From Clavelina lepadiformis (Eukaryota; Chordata; Ascidiacea; Aplousobranchia; Clavelinidae): a stretch of DNA of 64,000 nt. The position numbers were made by a program, and so were the translations under genes. Each line of letters begins with the position of its first letter. Position 1 is the stretch's first letter. The notes under the pieces are model-generated. The model worked only from the letters and a program-made list of their open reading frames with translations. It had not been told where the DNA came from and searched no databases. Shown in pieces: positions 11,204 to 24,409 of this stretch. The stretch spans positions 14,615,856-14,679,855 of the forward strand of contig NC_135246.1 of NCBI RefSeq assembly GCF_947623445.1. The letters run 5' to 3'.

Positions 11204-14200
11204 TCATAGCGGATCAAGGACCCCTTTGTTTTTCTTCTTTTTCCTATTTTTCGATGAAATGGGCCCCAAAGATTCGAGTTTATGGGGTCGGCGTGACCCT
11301 AGATCGTCCAGTCCCGGGTAGGAGGCTGGGTGGGGCATAGTAGCCGACGGGATTATGTAATCCTGGGCGTGGCCGTTGAAGGTTGGGGAGTCCGAGGTGT
11401 TGTTGTTGTTGCTGTGAAAACGTGCTGGAACTAAACGGTACGGAAAAAGGTTTAAAAGTAAATTAACATTCCCGGACAGATCTACTTGTAACTTCAAACC
11501 TACCGAAAAAGTTCTAAAAGTCTAAAGGCAGAATCTTATACATGTTAATACCTCTGCTATTTTCTGTATGGGCCGACGATATGATCTGTTTGACTTGTCG
11601 TTTTGGCATGAAGTAATTATTGACAAAACCATCGTTTGTTCCTTTTAACTTGGCCAAGTAACGATCTTCTTCGTTATTACGCTGTCGCCCAAAGCAACAG
11701 AAATAGCATTAACTCTTGTCATAAAGCTTGGCATATGACGATATAATGAGCTTATAACCCTGAGAGTACACGAATTTTTCTACCTAGCTCATAGGTCAAA
11801 TCAACAAAAAATCAATAATACAGGAACTCAATATCACAAGTCGGGAAAACAAAATCATGACTGCCGTTTGGTTAAAACGAATTATATTTGTACCTGCGTG
11901 TAGGTCTCTGCAGGGTTGGTCGGTGTCGGGGAATACCCGACGGAAGCAAGTCGCTCAGCAACAGAGTTGACCTTTTTTACGGCTTGCGGCCCTAAATGGA
12001 AAAAAATCACAGGCGGTCGTTATAAAACGTAAGCTTCGTTCAAAATACAATGCTGTGGCCCGGTAACGATCGTAGTAACCCACAATTGTCGAAAATTACA
12101 GCACGAAACTGGCATTGTACACCACATGTGTCGTTTTATACAATGCTGTCTGGCCACCGAGAAGAAAATTTTTAGTGAAATAGTATTAATGATAGCAACC
12201 TTACTTACCTTGGTATTGTAAATTTTTAAATAACCTAAGCTATAAAATCTAGCTTTTGCTAGTCGTCGTTGATAACTACAATTTACAGAGAACACATATA
12301 GCCTATAATTGTTTCCTATATCATGAATGCGATTACGCAATAATGGTCTGGTCTAGACGAAGAGTCTTTGCCCAAAATCATTTTGTTTAATTTTGCAACA
12401 AAATTTGAAAATAATGTGCAAATTTAAGAATCACCCATGACAAATTCACAAAACTGTTAATATTTTGTGATCATATTATCTTGCTATGTCAGATGGTGAC
12501 CTGTTAAGGTGCAAAACCGTCGTTAATTTATCAAAAATACGAAGTTCTGCCATAAAAGCTGGCAGCCATCAGTGGTACCAGCGAACTCAAATAATAGAAA
12601 ATTTAGTTTTATTATAACTGCTGTGAAGTATTATGCAGGCTGCTACACAGTCACTTGTTGTTGCCGGTAGTTACTGCACAGGTTTGGTGAAATAAAACTA
12701 AAGAACCGACCGGTAAAGTATAAGACAAACAACGTGAGGCCTGAGATGTTCTGTTTAAAAAGCAGGCACAATAACATCGTACGCCACAACACGTTTTAAT
12801 TAAATATTGGTTATTATGAAATATTACTGAGCCTTGTATATTAAACGATTTACCCGCATTAGGCAGCGACGTTTTCACGACGACAAGATCGGGAAGAATC
12901 CAGCGATCTTCTTCCTCATCATACCTCGCCTCCGACCTGATCCGGTCCAGGTTGCTGTAGTTACAATCACGTCGCACGGTCGGATGAATCTTTGTTAAAA
13001 TATCCTGAAAAATGTCGATATGTAACAAAGAGTGACATGTAAGCTGGTGTAAGGGTAAGCGATTTGGATCCGGATAGTCAAAACGACGAAGAGTGATGAA
13101 GAACCTGAAGTAAAGAGATTTCCCTCTCTTGTCTTCGTATCGTTGATAAATACTCGCTTCGGTCCCTTTCGAATTCGTAATTCAAATCTTCGACTTCCAT
13201 TTTTAAACCTTCAATCTGTGGTTAAATTGTGATACGCGTTTAACCTTGAGCACTTCAGAAATTCACTTAAGAAATTATTCACATTTTCTCTCCGAGACGA
13301 TAGCTAGAAAGTCTGTTTATCTGTGGTTATATTGGAAGTTTTTGTAACTAAGCATGGATGACAGAATCAATAGAACCAAGCCGTAGAAATCGAACCTGTA
13401 CCACATTAACGACAACATAAATTTGTCATCTGAGAATGAACAACAAAATCGTTCTTACTCGTTTGTTCTGCTTTCCAATAACGCGATCTCGATCTTTGAC
13501 GTCATCATGTATGCTGTCATAGACGTCCAACATGATGTCATCCTGGTCGCGCTTGGATGCTTCAGCCAATCGCCTCTTCCTTTCATCGACGTGCTTTCTC
13601 CGCGTTTGCCGCCGCTTTTTCGCCTCCTCGTCACGTGACATCTCTCCTCCCACCATGTTCTGCTGGAGCATCTGCAATCTAGAAGAGGACCAAAGAGAAA
13701 GAAGATTGAAGAGATCCTTGAGGAATAAAACTTTTCAAAAAAAATTTCAATTTCTATATAAATCAGCTCCCTGCTCCTTTCCAAGGTTGCTGGGAACTAC
13801 ATAAAAATCACTCTCTGAAATAAAATAGGTATTTCTTGACGAAAAATAATAAAATCATTTTAGATTCCTTCTTATTTTTTTTAATTCTTCACCCTAGGCC
13901 GGGAGGCCTTATACCTCTTCAAAGCTTCCTCGTGCTGAAACATGACGTCATTATGATCAACTTTTTCTTCATCGTCATAATCCAAAGCCGAGCTGACTCT
14001 GCGCTGGATCGGTTGGCTGCCGATGTACTCGGCCACCTACCCGCAAAAATTTATGATTAAAGCAATTACTGCAATTATAAAGGTTCTTATAAAAATAGCC
14101 GAATTGTTGAAATTTTAACAAAAATATATCGCATGGCGGATTAACGGTTGTAGGTGGTCACGGTCAAAGTCATTAGCGATCATCGTATTTATTATGAGTC

Positions 14201-17200
14201 GTGTTAAGTGGAACATGAAGGCATTACATAATTTAAAAAAAACAAGAGCACAATTAATTATTTCGTTAACAACATAACAACAACACTTCGATAATAACAT
14301 TTTTTAGATTAAAGTAAGCGGCAAGCCCGAAAAGACGTTTGAATCGAGTGAAAATAAAAAAGTTTCCTGTGCGCGACAAAAGTTGGTATGAAAACGAACC
14401 TAAGTGAGTAAGAGAAACGAATTGCGATAATTACGTCTAAACTAACTTATAGTTGGTGTATTCAGTAGCGGTGTATGGAGTCGATCTTTTTGGATTTGAT
14501 CCGAAACCAAGATTTTGAAAAAAAAACAACCGAATTATTGCGAGTTACTTTTCGGAAAAAGGAATTGAATTATTTAATAACAAATCAAACAAACTATAGT
14601 TATTGCAAGTATTTCTGTCGTAAAAGTGAACGAAACAGTTATAAACCGCGGCTTATGCAATTAAAGCAACACGATAGTTGAACTAAAATGTGTGCTTATC
14701 TGTAACTTGCAACATATAAGTACGTAAATGACATACTTGGATTTCGTCTTACGTGCAACATCAATTATAACTGCTGTTGTAATAGCTTTCCTGCAATGAT
14801 GGAATTTCGAGCAGGTGTCTAGAAGTAACTTATATATTCGGTTTTCGGCAGAATCTAGAAATAGATTCGGCCAAAGCCTAATTTGGGTTTTTGACCTGAT
14901 TCCGCCGAATTTCTAGTATTTATACCGCAGGAGGTAGAGTAGATGCTTAGCTAAAAATCACTGAGCTCGGTCTGGTACCGGTAACTGCCGTAATGTCACG
15001 AATGCTTCACTTGTAAGTGTGTTGTCACAACTGGTATTTAAACGCTCAAAATAATCATCACCTGCAATTAATCGCCTACCTGCGACGTCGTTTTCCATCC
15101 GAAAAGTTTAGTCACCCTATCACTACTCTCACACTTGATTCAAACGCCAGTCAACGCATATCAGCCGTAACTAGCGGAAAATTTGAAAAATGCAGTATTT
15201 TTATCAATCAGTTTTTTATCGCCACATATCACTGAAAGATGTTTTCTCCGGTATACTTACTGACAACGGTTCTTAGATAATTAATTTAAGGTCAACAGAT
15301 TTCTTGTACTTGCCCCTCGCTTTAAGAAGTGAATATAGAAAGCATAACGCCGGGTATTTATTACCTGGTTTGGTTGTTCAGGCGCGGGACCAAGCGGCGT
15401 GGTTTCGTTGTCCTGCAACAAAAAAATTAATAGTAGAAAAAATAAACAAACGAGAACCAATAAGAAACGTCCATGCAACACCGTCTTTGTACGGATCGTT
15501 ACTTAAATATTTAACAAAACCGCGCAGCGACCACTAAATACAACAGTATCAGTGAGAAGTGTAAAACTGCGACAAACACAACGATGCTCATCGCTAACTA
15601 TGTCATCACCTCGAGAGAAGATTCGTAGAAGCCGACGTCAGAAGCGGAGACCGTAGAAGAGACATGCTTGCAAAAAATGGCAACATATGTTAAAAAATGC
15701 TCACAAGTCGCTTAACTAAGATTGACAAGTGCGTTGCTAAGTCAGTTACATCAGTATCTTGTTTTTCGCTCCAATACAGAAAACTTAAGGGACGTACGCA
15801 TACGGCATTGCGGCAAGCCCAATCAAGCTGTCGACAAACAAACACGTGACGATTGACAACAAGGAATAGCGTCTCTTACTCACGACATACATTCAGCAAA
15901 ACTTGCAACAAGTCAAGGTAATCCTCGATCGTATGCATTTAAACGACAAAAACACCAGCAATGATAAAAACCGCAATTTCTAGGTTTTTTTGAAGAAGTC
16001 TAATCACTTGTGGTAACAGGGATCTCCATACTTAAAAGATTGAACAAACTGATGCGCAGAATACTGAAAGCTTGGCTTGTGAAAGGGCAACAAATCGATT
16101 GCTTCAAATGCTAAGCTGAATTTTGTTATTTAGTACGTACGGCGGTGACTGGGATGAAAACCGTAACTTGAAAGCACGGTTGACCAAAATGCAGTCGCTC
16201 ATCTTTCTTGGGTAGAAGATTTGTACTCACAATCATGCACAAACGCAAGACGACAAAATTGCCTCAGTGGCGCCACCGAACGACAAAATAAAAATTACGG
16301 GCATAAAAAATGATCAAACCCACTGCTATTTCTCTTGCAGCGCGCCTAACGCCAGAATGGCTGCGAATCGACCGCTTCACCGAAATGTCGAGTGAATGAT
16401 TATAAATTAACTCCGCAAGTTTAAGAATGAAGTTGGCAGTTTGACGATATACCAGCAAGTCCGTGTCTGATGTATTTTGCGCCGAGTAACTTGGTTGTTG
16501 TTTGACCATACCAGTCACGTGTTCAACTACGTCAGTGTCATCGTCTGAGTCTTCGAATACGGAAGACGAAGATGTTGAACATTCACTTGAGTCATCGGAA
16601 AAGGAATATATATGGACAAGCTGGATACATCTCAGTATAAATCACACCAATTTTTACATCTTTACAATGCTTATGATGCGTCGTGTTAACTGACAGAGGA
16701 GAGATGCAAAGCTATGACATATGCGTTTTATTCAATAAACGAGATTTTGCAATCTTTAAATCTTTTTCGCTGTCAAATTGGTGATAGTATTCACAGTATC
16801 AACGCATGAGACGACGTTATCCTTTTTAAAAAAGTCACGTTATACAGGAAAACCAAATTTGCAGAGGTATCATATAGAAAATTAATTTCTCAACTAAATG
16901 TGGATTTGTATGTTACGTTATCTAAAGACAGAGAATTCCACCTACTCAAAAATTGTAAATGTTTCATTAGAATATATAACCTTCAATCAAAAATTTTTTA
17001 AGCATGATAAAACAAACAATTACCTCTTGCTTTATTCTATCCTGGGTAAGAGCCGGTGCAACAGCGACACCTAAACAGAAAGATATTCATAAACAGACAA
17101 TTTAAAAACAAAAAGAAGCAGACAATTCATATACGGTATAAAGATAAAAACAACCAATTAAATTTCTATTAAACAGTAGCAAGAAATATCGGTTTGGTGA

Positions 17201-20200
17201 CAGTTAATCACGCGACACTTAATCACGCGACACATAATCACCGACACATAATCACTAGGACATTTAATCACGCGACATTTAATCACGCGACACATAATCA
17301 CTAGGACATTTAATCACGCGACACATAATCACTAGGACATTTAATCACGCGACATTTAATCACACATTTACAATATTTTTTTACATTTACAATTTACAGC
17401 AATGTTATGCATGGGAAATGTAAGCAACTGCACGAAGGTAGACTTAAATTTCGCTTGACAGATAACGGTCAACTATGTTTTGCACGCGCAGTTTCAGTGC
17501 CTTGTACCGTATTGGAATAGAAGGTTGAGTACCAGCAATTCCTTGCAGAAACGTTGCACGTTGCATTTGAATGTCTTTTTCAATTCCCCGTATGAAAGTC
17601 CACATTGTCGGGTGGTGGCATTGAAAAAGCACTTGGAGACCAAAATGCCAACCTTCGACTGCATTTGTGGTTCTTGCAATGCAACCTGCCCCGGCTTCGT
17701 AATGATTCCAACTTTCGATTGGAAAGATGGCTGAGCCGTAATGTTCACCACGTCCCGGACGTCGTCTGCCTCTGATATATGTGTGTTCGAAATACGAAAG
17801 CAGCTCAGGCATCTTCTCGTGATCGGGCATGCTATCAGCTAAGATCAGAAATGACTCGACTACGTCAGAGGAAGGGACCATGGCTAAGGCTGGTAAACAC
17901 CGAACAGCTGTTCTTAATTCGTCATCAGACTCGTAGTCACACTTCATGCCAATTTCATTCACTTTGCGCAGGACGCTTTGCGTTAGGTGAAAATAACAAC
18001 TCCTAACATTTGCTGTAGGAAATGCTGTGCGGAAAGCACTTACTGCGGCAGTCTCAAACGGATTCAAAACAATTGTCGGGGAGTTCTAAAAGAAAGACCA
18101 AGGAAGCCTTTGGCAGTCGCATCCAAGTGATTATGTGTCGCGTGATTAAATGTCGCGTGATTACGTATCCAAGTCGCGTGATTAAATGTCCTAGTGATTA
18201 TGTGTCGCGTGATTAAATGTCCTAGTGATTATGTGTCGCGTGATTAAATGTCCTAGTGATTATGTGTCGGTGATTAAATGTCGCGTGATTATGTGTCGCG
18301 TGATTAAGTGTCGGTACACCGAAATATCAAACCTTCTTGCTGAAGGTGTTGTTCGTATTGACACCTCAGTTTATTCATGTCCTCCTGAAGCTTGGCGTTG
18401 CTCATTTGTTCGGCTTCATATTGCTGTTTGAGTTCATCAATTTTTCCTTGATAATCCTGTTTCAATGAAATAAACAGTCCCAAACTAGTTCTATCTACGG
18501 GTTTGTGCTTTTTTTAAAGGAAACTAAGAAACCTCTTTCATTTTGTCAGCTTCTTCCTTCATTGACTCGTTCATTTCTTTTTTTTCCTGAGTATCTGACT
18601 TTGGCCGAGAAAGCGGTGATTGTCCCTCAAGCAGCGCTGCAAAGCACCACAAACTTTTATCAATCATTGATAACTTAATCAATTAATGTATTCTTTACAA
18701 GCATCAAGACATGTTGTGTTGTATTTTACTCTCAAGCTGAGTCTGAGCAAATCATTCATGTTGGGATAGAAAATTGGTTAAGGCCTGATTAATTGCTTGT
18801 TTTAATTATAGATGAGCGTTGAAAGATAAAACAGGTAGGAAATTGCACTAATCTAAAACATTAGCCTAAGAGCTACAGTTTGCCTTTTGACTAGAAATTG
18901 GAAGAAAATAACTGTCCAACTTATGCTTAGAAGTAGATATTTTTAGGGAAATTATTGCAAGTACCAAGCCCTTAAGCGTTGCAGTTTTCAGTAGCAGATT
19001 AAATACAGTATAACATTGTTAAAAATAACACGTAGCATTGATATTCAAGAAAACAGAATTACTAAAAAATTATTATTCTTTTTGCTATGCTATTAATGTA
19101 ATATATATGATAATATCTTTAACACAATTAAGCTTGCTCATTGCTGTATGATTCAACTTGATCAAGATTACATTTAAAACATCACTGAAAGACGCGCTGT
19201 CATCATAAAGCAGTAATACTCAAGCATGTGTAAAGCAATGCTTTACACTTAAAGCGCTATATGAAACCACAACCGTTTGAATGAATACCTTCCGAGATAT
19301 GACCACTCTGCTCAAGAGCTAAAAGTGAAAAATGATGATAATGAAATGCGTGCTAATAAACAAACAAACGCTGGCTGTGTGCAGTGCAAAATGATGCTAA
19401 AAATAACTTCCATCAATGGACAAAATAAATCACACTAAAATCCGTTCTTTAAATAATTATCAATATTGGATAGTTAAGAATATGATAAGTGCTGTTTCTC
19501 AAAATGTGAAATAGAATCGTGCACATATTGGCTATTCCTTATTTATGTGCTTTGACATTTTGAACAATGCAAACAAATATACCTTTTATACCATCCGGAC
19601 CCAGTTGTCCAACAAGCAGCCCTCGCAACTTCTTGATCTCCTCCTGATACTCACGCAAGAGCGCATCTTTTGGGTCTTCATTGATGTGCGGTTTGTTCTT
19701 AATATTTTTGGCACGATTGGCATACCTTAAAAACAGCAAGTGCAAAAACACACATTATTTTCAGTGCAAAAGTGTCCTAAAAGCTTAGGCTTTAGGTTAA
19801 AACACTCCAGCTTCAAGAAACACAAGTCGTGTGGCATGTAGTTGCTGCTACTGGCTATATACTATACTCTAAACATTGCTCTATAAATTTGTGCTGTGTT
19901 TGGTAAAATAAGTTTTATCTCACTCTTACCTCAATGTGCTTAAAGTCTCATCATAGTTGTTATCAGCAGGGGACAAACAAGCGACCATCAAAGTTTTTGT
20001 GTTCCCACCCAGGGAATCTTGCAATAACCTGGTAAGCTTGGAGTCACGATATGGAATATGCTTTGATTTGCCATCGACAAGAGCCGATATCACATTACCT
20101 GCAGCACAAAATTAAGATGAAAGACATCAAACTGTCGAATGTCAAAACAAAGTCAACCTTTGAAACTCCCCATATAACCACATAATGCATTGTCTAGCTG

Positions 20201-23200
20201 CAGGCAATATACGGTTCATACACAATCACAAAACCCTATAGCTGTCGTAGCTGATCACCTAATGCTGACAAAGACAAGTTAATTTTTGTTGCTTCTTTGA
20301 GTCGCTCTCCTGTTGATCCTGTTTTTGATTGTCTTTCGCTTCCTGCTAAATCAACGAGATTGAGCTTTCCTGCCCGAATATGATCTCCACCATCGATTCC
20401 TGACAAAAATGGAAAATTTAAACTTTTTGGTTTACTTTATTTCTCTATTAAAGATGATTATGGTTATAGAAAAGATATTGAATATGTTATTATCACAACA
20501 TCAAAGTTTCATTCTTCATGCAAACAGATGGAACTCCACTTAAAAGAAGACAAAAAAATACAAACTAAACAGTAACGGTTGATGGCAAGAACTGTCACTC
20601 CTCATATTTATCATTAGATGTCATAACTCAAAAATATAGATTTGTATATATTCAATGTTTCACAACAGTGACATAGCAATAAAACTTTACCTGCCCATAC
20701 ATTCGCTGATGGAAGCAGGATTGAAGTTTAAAAAATATACATATTATGCAGCTAACCACACAAAAGCGTTTGAAAATAGAAATAAAAGAAAGTTTTAAAA
20801 ACAAACCTATCTTTAAAACTAAAACTGTATGTTTGCCACCAGGCATTATTTCAATAACAAAAGGTGCTCAGCTAAGGAGTTAATTCTTTTATGAATCATT
20901 GTTTTGCAAACCCATGCGCATGAGCTTTGTCATGGCAGATTACAATACGAGAATAAGAAATAATTTTCAATTTTTTGACTAGTTATTGCTTGTATCTAGG
21001 TAATTTTATATATTTGTAGTTTCAAAAATATTTCTTATTCTCTTATTGTTATCTTCCCTGACAAAGTTCACCCACATATAACAAAAAACAACTTAGTTAC
21101 AGGAAACATACTAGTAATAAGTTTGGCAGCTTGCAAATGAATAATGTATTAAAGCAAAGTAAACAAACACAACAGCTGACAACTATTACCAGTATCGCAA
21201 GCTTCCAAATAAATGGTGAAGATAGAATGAGATCGGGATGAATCAGCATTCATTAAAGTGGCTCCGACTGCTCTGTTGCTCCAACCAGATGCCATAATTT
21301 TCTCACATTCTTCCACATTACTCACTCTCTTCATTGATAAGTCACGAACATAAACCCCTTTGTCTGGGTGCTCTTTTAACTGAAGAAGATTAATGATATG
21401 ATAGTGGTAAAGACTTGAGAGTTAATCCAAGCACAAACCGTCAGTTAAACAATAGTTAAGTGGATAAATCAGTAAAAGTGTTAGTTAAAGACCTGTTCAA
21501 CCAAAATGTAATTAAAAAGTATTACAAAACCTAATGTGTTAAAAAGTTTACATTTAATAAGTCAAGATAGAATCCACTCCACAAAAGCAAATTTTTTGTT
21601 GTCTATGTCATAATAAATAAAGTTCAAGAGAAAAATCTGAATGAACCTCAAGCTTGTCTTTAATATTTTTGCTAAGTAAATCACGAACGTCTTCATTGTA
21701 TATCTCAAGGTATGATGCATGGACCAAGTACTTGGTATTTTCAGCGACCTAAAGTAGATAAGCGAAAAAATGTAGATTTGAAAGGTATATTGGAGTACTA
21801 AACAACAACCCATGACCTAGAAATCATGGGACACTGCTATTATCCCAACATTATTCAAGTTATTATTCAACATTATTATTAATTCAAGCCATGCCAAAAA
21901 ATCTTCAGTATGTAATTATGTTTTTTTCTAAACATATTAATGAAAACTGCCAAAAATATCTCCAAAATTAAGGTGAAATTTGTATTTGTGCAGAGATATT
22001 ATACCTAAAATTATCCCATTACATAATATACAAATACTACTTTTTGTTTTCAATGTATGTTGACCTTTCATACCGAAATACTTTCAAAGATATGTTGAAA
22101 CGCTCTGGGAATAATGCCTCTTTGTGTAGGTGGATTGTCAACTCCCTGCATGCTAAACGATTTGCCACATCCAGTCTGGCCATATGCAAATACGGTTCCG
22201 TTATATCCCTCCACAACACCCTTTAAAACAAAGCAATTGAGTTTGAGTGGATCCATAAATATAAAGTCACACAAGTCAAAAATTATTATTTAAACTTCAA
22301 TGCACACGTGATACATTAAATATTTTACTAGTTAATCAATGCCATTGAGATAGATGCAGATGCTTGGCAATTGATTGTCATAACCAAGTTCTACCAAAGA
22401 AATGAGGCTAATAAACAACACCAACAAATAAAATTAAAAAAAAACTTTGACGACTATTTAATGTTTGGTTAGTAGCAGGTCCACTGGGTGATTTATTTGA
22501 GCGCCTTTTAGTGGTTGGAGAGCACTTAAGGTAGTTTGAGGGGTCTTTTGTGTGTTTTCAGATAATAAGGGTTTGATAACACTTAGACGCAACCTGCACA
22601 CATATGAACGTGTGTCTGCATGGTAACTGGTACGTCATGGTCAAACAAGAAGGTTCAGATTGGATGAGCAAGAACTTGAGATGCTTTCCACACATTCAAC
22701 ACAAATTTCATATCCAATACTGGTGTGGCGATTATGTTTGGGTTATTGCCATTACTAATAAGGCAGAATACACACTTTTGAAACATGCTTCAAACAGTTT
22801 AACTTTACTAAAATTGCTTTTTAATTTCAAATTAAGGATATCGGTTACGGTTATCTTGATAATTACGATTATCTTGACTTCAATATGGAATCAATGCAAT
22901 TAGTTATGTAATGATTACATCCACTTAAATCATACAGTTCTAATATGTTAACATATTGATACCTTATATTATTACCAGCTGACTCGTCCACATAAATAAT
23001 AAACAAACCATTGCAATCTGAACAAACAGATGGAAGAAGAAAAAAAAGCTCATTTTTACAGAATTTTTAAGGTGAGATTAGAAAAGACCACAAATTCTAA
23101 AAACTAAATTCTGCTCATAATCTGCTGAACAGTTGCAGAAATATAAAATTTGTAAGATTGTTGAAAAAATTTCTGAGACCATTCCAGTCCCTCAAAACAC

Positions 23201-24409
23201 CTTTAACAGACACTAGAACTTAGTGAAGAGTATTCATGGTATGAATAAATAATTAATGAAGAAACAAATACAAGTCGTACTCAGTATATGTTTGATATTA
23301 TGATTTGAGACAATTTTTATTAGGTTCGTATTTACATTATAAAATTTTATCACAAATGACAGAAAAAATTGTCACTTTACGACACCTTTATCATGAGCAA
23401 CATTAAATACTTCAAAATATTTATGTTAATATTTTATAATGTTTAATAGCAGCATTGCATTGCATTAACGCCAGCATTGCAGATTTACAAAAAAGCTACA
23501 CACAAACATATTGTCATGTTGCACAATGGAGAATTTTTATAACTGTTTTTTATTTTTATATATAATATTTTAGAATTTGACTCGTGGTGAAGAAAATCAT
23601 TCACTTGAATGAAACAAGATGCACAAGTTACCTGTATCAATAATTTAAGCACAAGCAGCACTACCGCCATTTTAAAAACAGACAAAAAGCAAGTAACAAC
23701 AGCATGAATAAAGATAACATCGAGGAAAAACCATGGTATTTTGCTAGCATTGTATACGCTTGACATGCATCAAGAAAAATTATAGTCAATGGATACAGGC
23801 TGTTATATTCATTAATCAAAATATCAATGAATTGTTTCAATAAATCAACTTTTATAAAAAGTAATATTTTTTTAATAAACTGTTGCTGATTATATTACAC
23901 AGCATTATCGCAATATACAAAATTCCAGTAATAAATCTAATTGAGTAGTGGGCTTACTGATGCTAATGTTACTTTGAAGAACAATCTCTGTGACAGTAAA
24001 CATATAGAGCTTGATATAACGAACTCACCTCCACCAAGGGATATGCGATATCATTATAAATTTGCTCAGTGGTGGACGACGTGTAGTACGCCCCGTCAAA
24101 TGTAAACTGCTTTGGGGCTTGTTCTTGGTTTGCATCTGGTTTTTGAATCAAACACATGCCGCGATCTTCATGCATGTTAACTATGACCTGAATGTAGGTT
24201 GCACAGAATTTTAAGGAAAAAAGCTTGAATTGTAGTCTGCTGCTTGGGCATTGTATACCAGTACAACTATTTATGATACAAAACTTTGAGTTATTGTAAT
24301 GCAAAATAGAATTTATAAAATATGATACCAACATTACCTTGCAATTGAGTTTTCGTTCACGCTCATTTAGAGGTCGACAACGAACGATTACTTTAACTGC
24401 CTCTGCCAT
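11204..24409 (-). CDS. KIF17: kinesin-2 family motor KIF17/OSM-3, 19 coding exons
   Basis: Minus-strand coding exons: 24409-24338, 24187-24029, 22220-22074, 21748-21647, 21379-21190, 20399-20259, 20098-19930, 19725-19583, 19318-19289, 18636-18533, 18456-18333, 17070-17024, 14036-13893, 13671-13459, 13215-13105, 13004-12854, 11991-11894, 11585-11552 and 11430-11204. Total 2406 nt, 801 residues, in phase throughout. The N-terminal motor carries the P-loop GQTGCGKS (about 91-98), switch I SSRSHS (207-212), switch II DLAGSE (240-245) and [16 protein letters not shown]. The neck, [20 protein letters not shown], is kinesin-2 type. KIF17-specific parts are [26 protein letters not shown] and the C-terminus [20 protein letters not shown], a basic stretch matching the nuclear/ciliary targeting tail of vertebrate KIF17. 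The family forms homodimeric intraflagellar-transport motors. It is shorter than human KIF17 (1029 aa). Three very short exons (30, 34 and 47 nt) are used. A MULE element fills most of intron 11. Confidence 0.93.
14037..17023 (-). other. KIF17 intron 12 (3.0 kb), no gene seen inside
   Basis: The largest KIF17 intron. Short open frames at 14475-14681, 15017-15235 and 16264-16693 show no recognisable domain. No transposon ends could be fixed here, although imperfect inverted repeats occur near 14840-14925. Confidence 0.5.
17191..17370 (+). repeat. left terminal inverted repeat with subterminal tandem units of the MULE
   Basis: About ten head-to-tail units built on TTAATCACGCGACA, some variant (TAATCACTAGGACA, TAATCACCGACA). 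The same array occurs inverted at 18128-18320. Such clustered subterminal motifs are probable transposase-binding sites. Confidence 0.85.
17444..18085 (-). pseudogene. MULE transposase fragment (C-terminal part)
   Basis: An open frame of about 214 codons on the minus strand, with an upstream in-frame TAG at 18086-18088 and no ATG near its 5' end. It encodes the downstream part of a MULE transposase domain: [20 protein letters not shown], which matches the conserved CxxH-like block (C-Y-F-H-L-x-Q), then a Trp-containing TTNAVEGWH block typical of MULE and related transposases. The first catalytic Asp region and the N-terminal zinc finger are absent, so the copy cannot be autonomous. It lies in the same orientation as KIF17. 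Confidence 0.8.
18128..18320 (-). repeat. right terminal inverted repeat of the MULE
   Basis: Inverted counterpart of 17191-17370, with units TGTCGCGTGATTAAA and TGTCCTAGTGATTA. The outermost 28 bases align with the left end with a few substitutions near the tip. Confidence 0.85.

Larger units (their letters stand above)
17191..18320 (-). mobile_element. Mutator-like (MULE) transposon with truncated transposase, in KIF17 intron 11
   Basis: The 1130 bp element begins GGTTTGGTGACAGTTAATCA and its other end, reverse strand, begins GGTGTACCGACACTTAATCA. It is flanked by a perfect 8 bp TSD, GAAATATC, at 17183-17190 and 18321-18328. Both terminal regions are arrays of TAATCACGCGACA and TAATCACTAGGACA units in inverted orientation. 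The interior holds a MULE transposase remnant at 17444-18085. The right TSD lies at intron positions +5 to +12 of the KIF17 exon 11 donor. The ancestral intron would have been only about 124 bp. Confidence 0.9.

Noticed and set aside
12020-12340. 106-codon minus-strand frame in a KIF17 intron
   Set aside because: No splice sites in phase and no family resemblance; neighbouring exons join without it.
13426-13804. Overlapping open frames on both strands around the KIF17 stalk exon
   Set aside because: They are shadows of the minus-strand exon 13459-13671, which carries the KIF17 stalk sequence.
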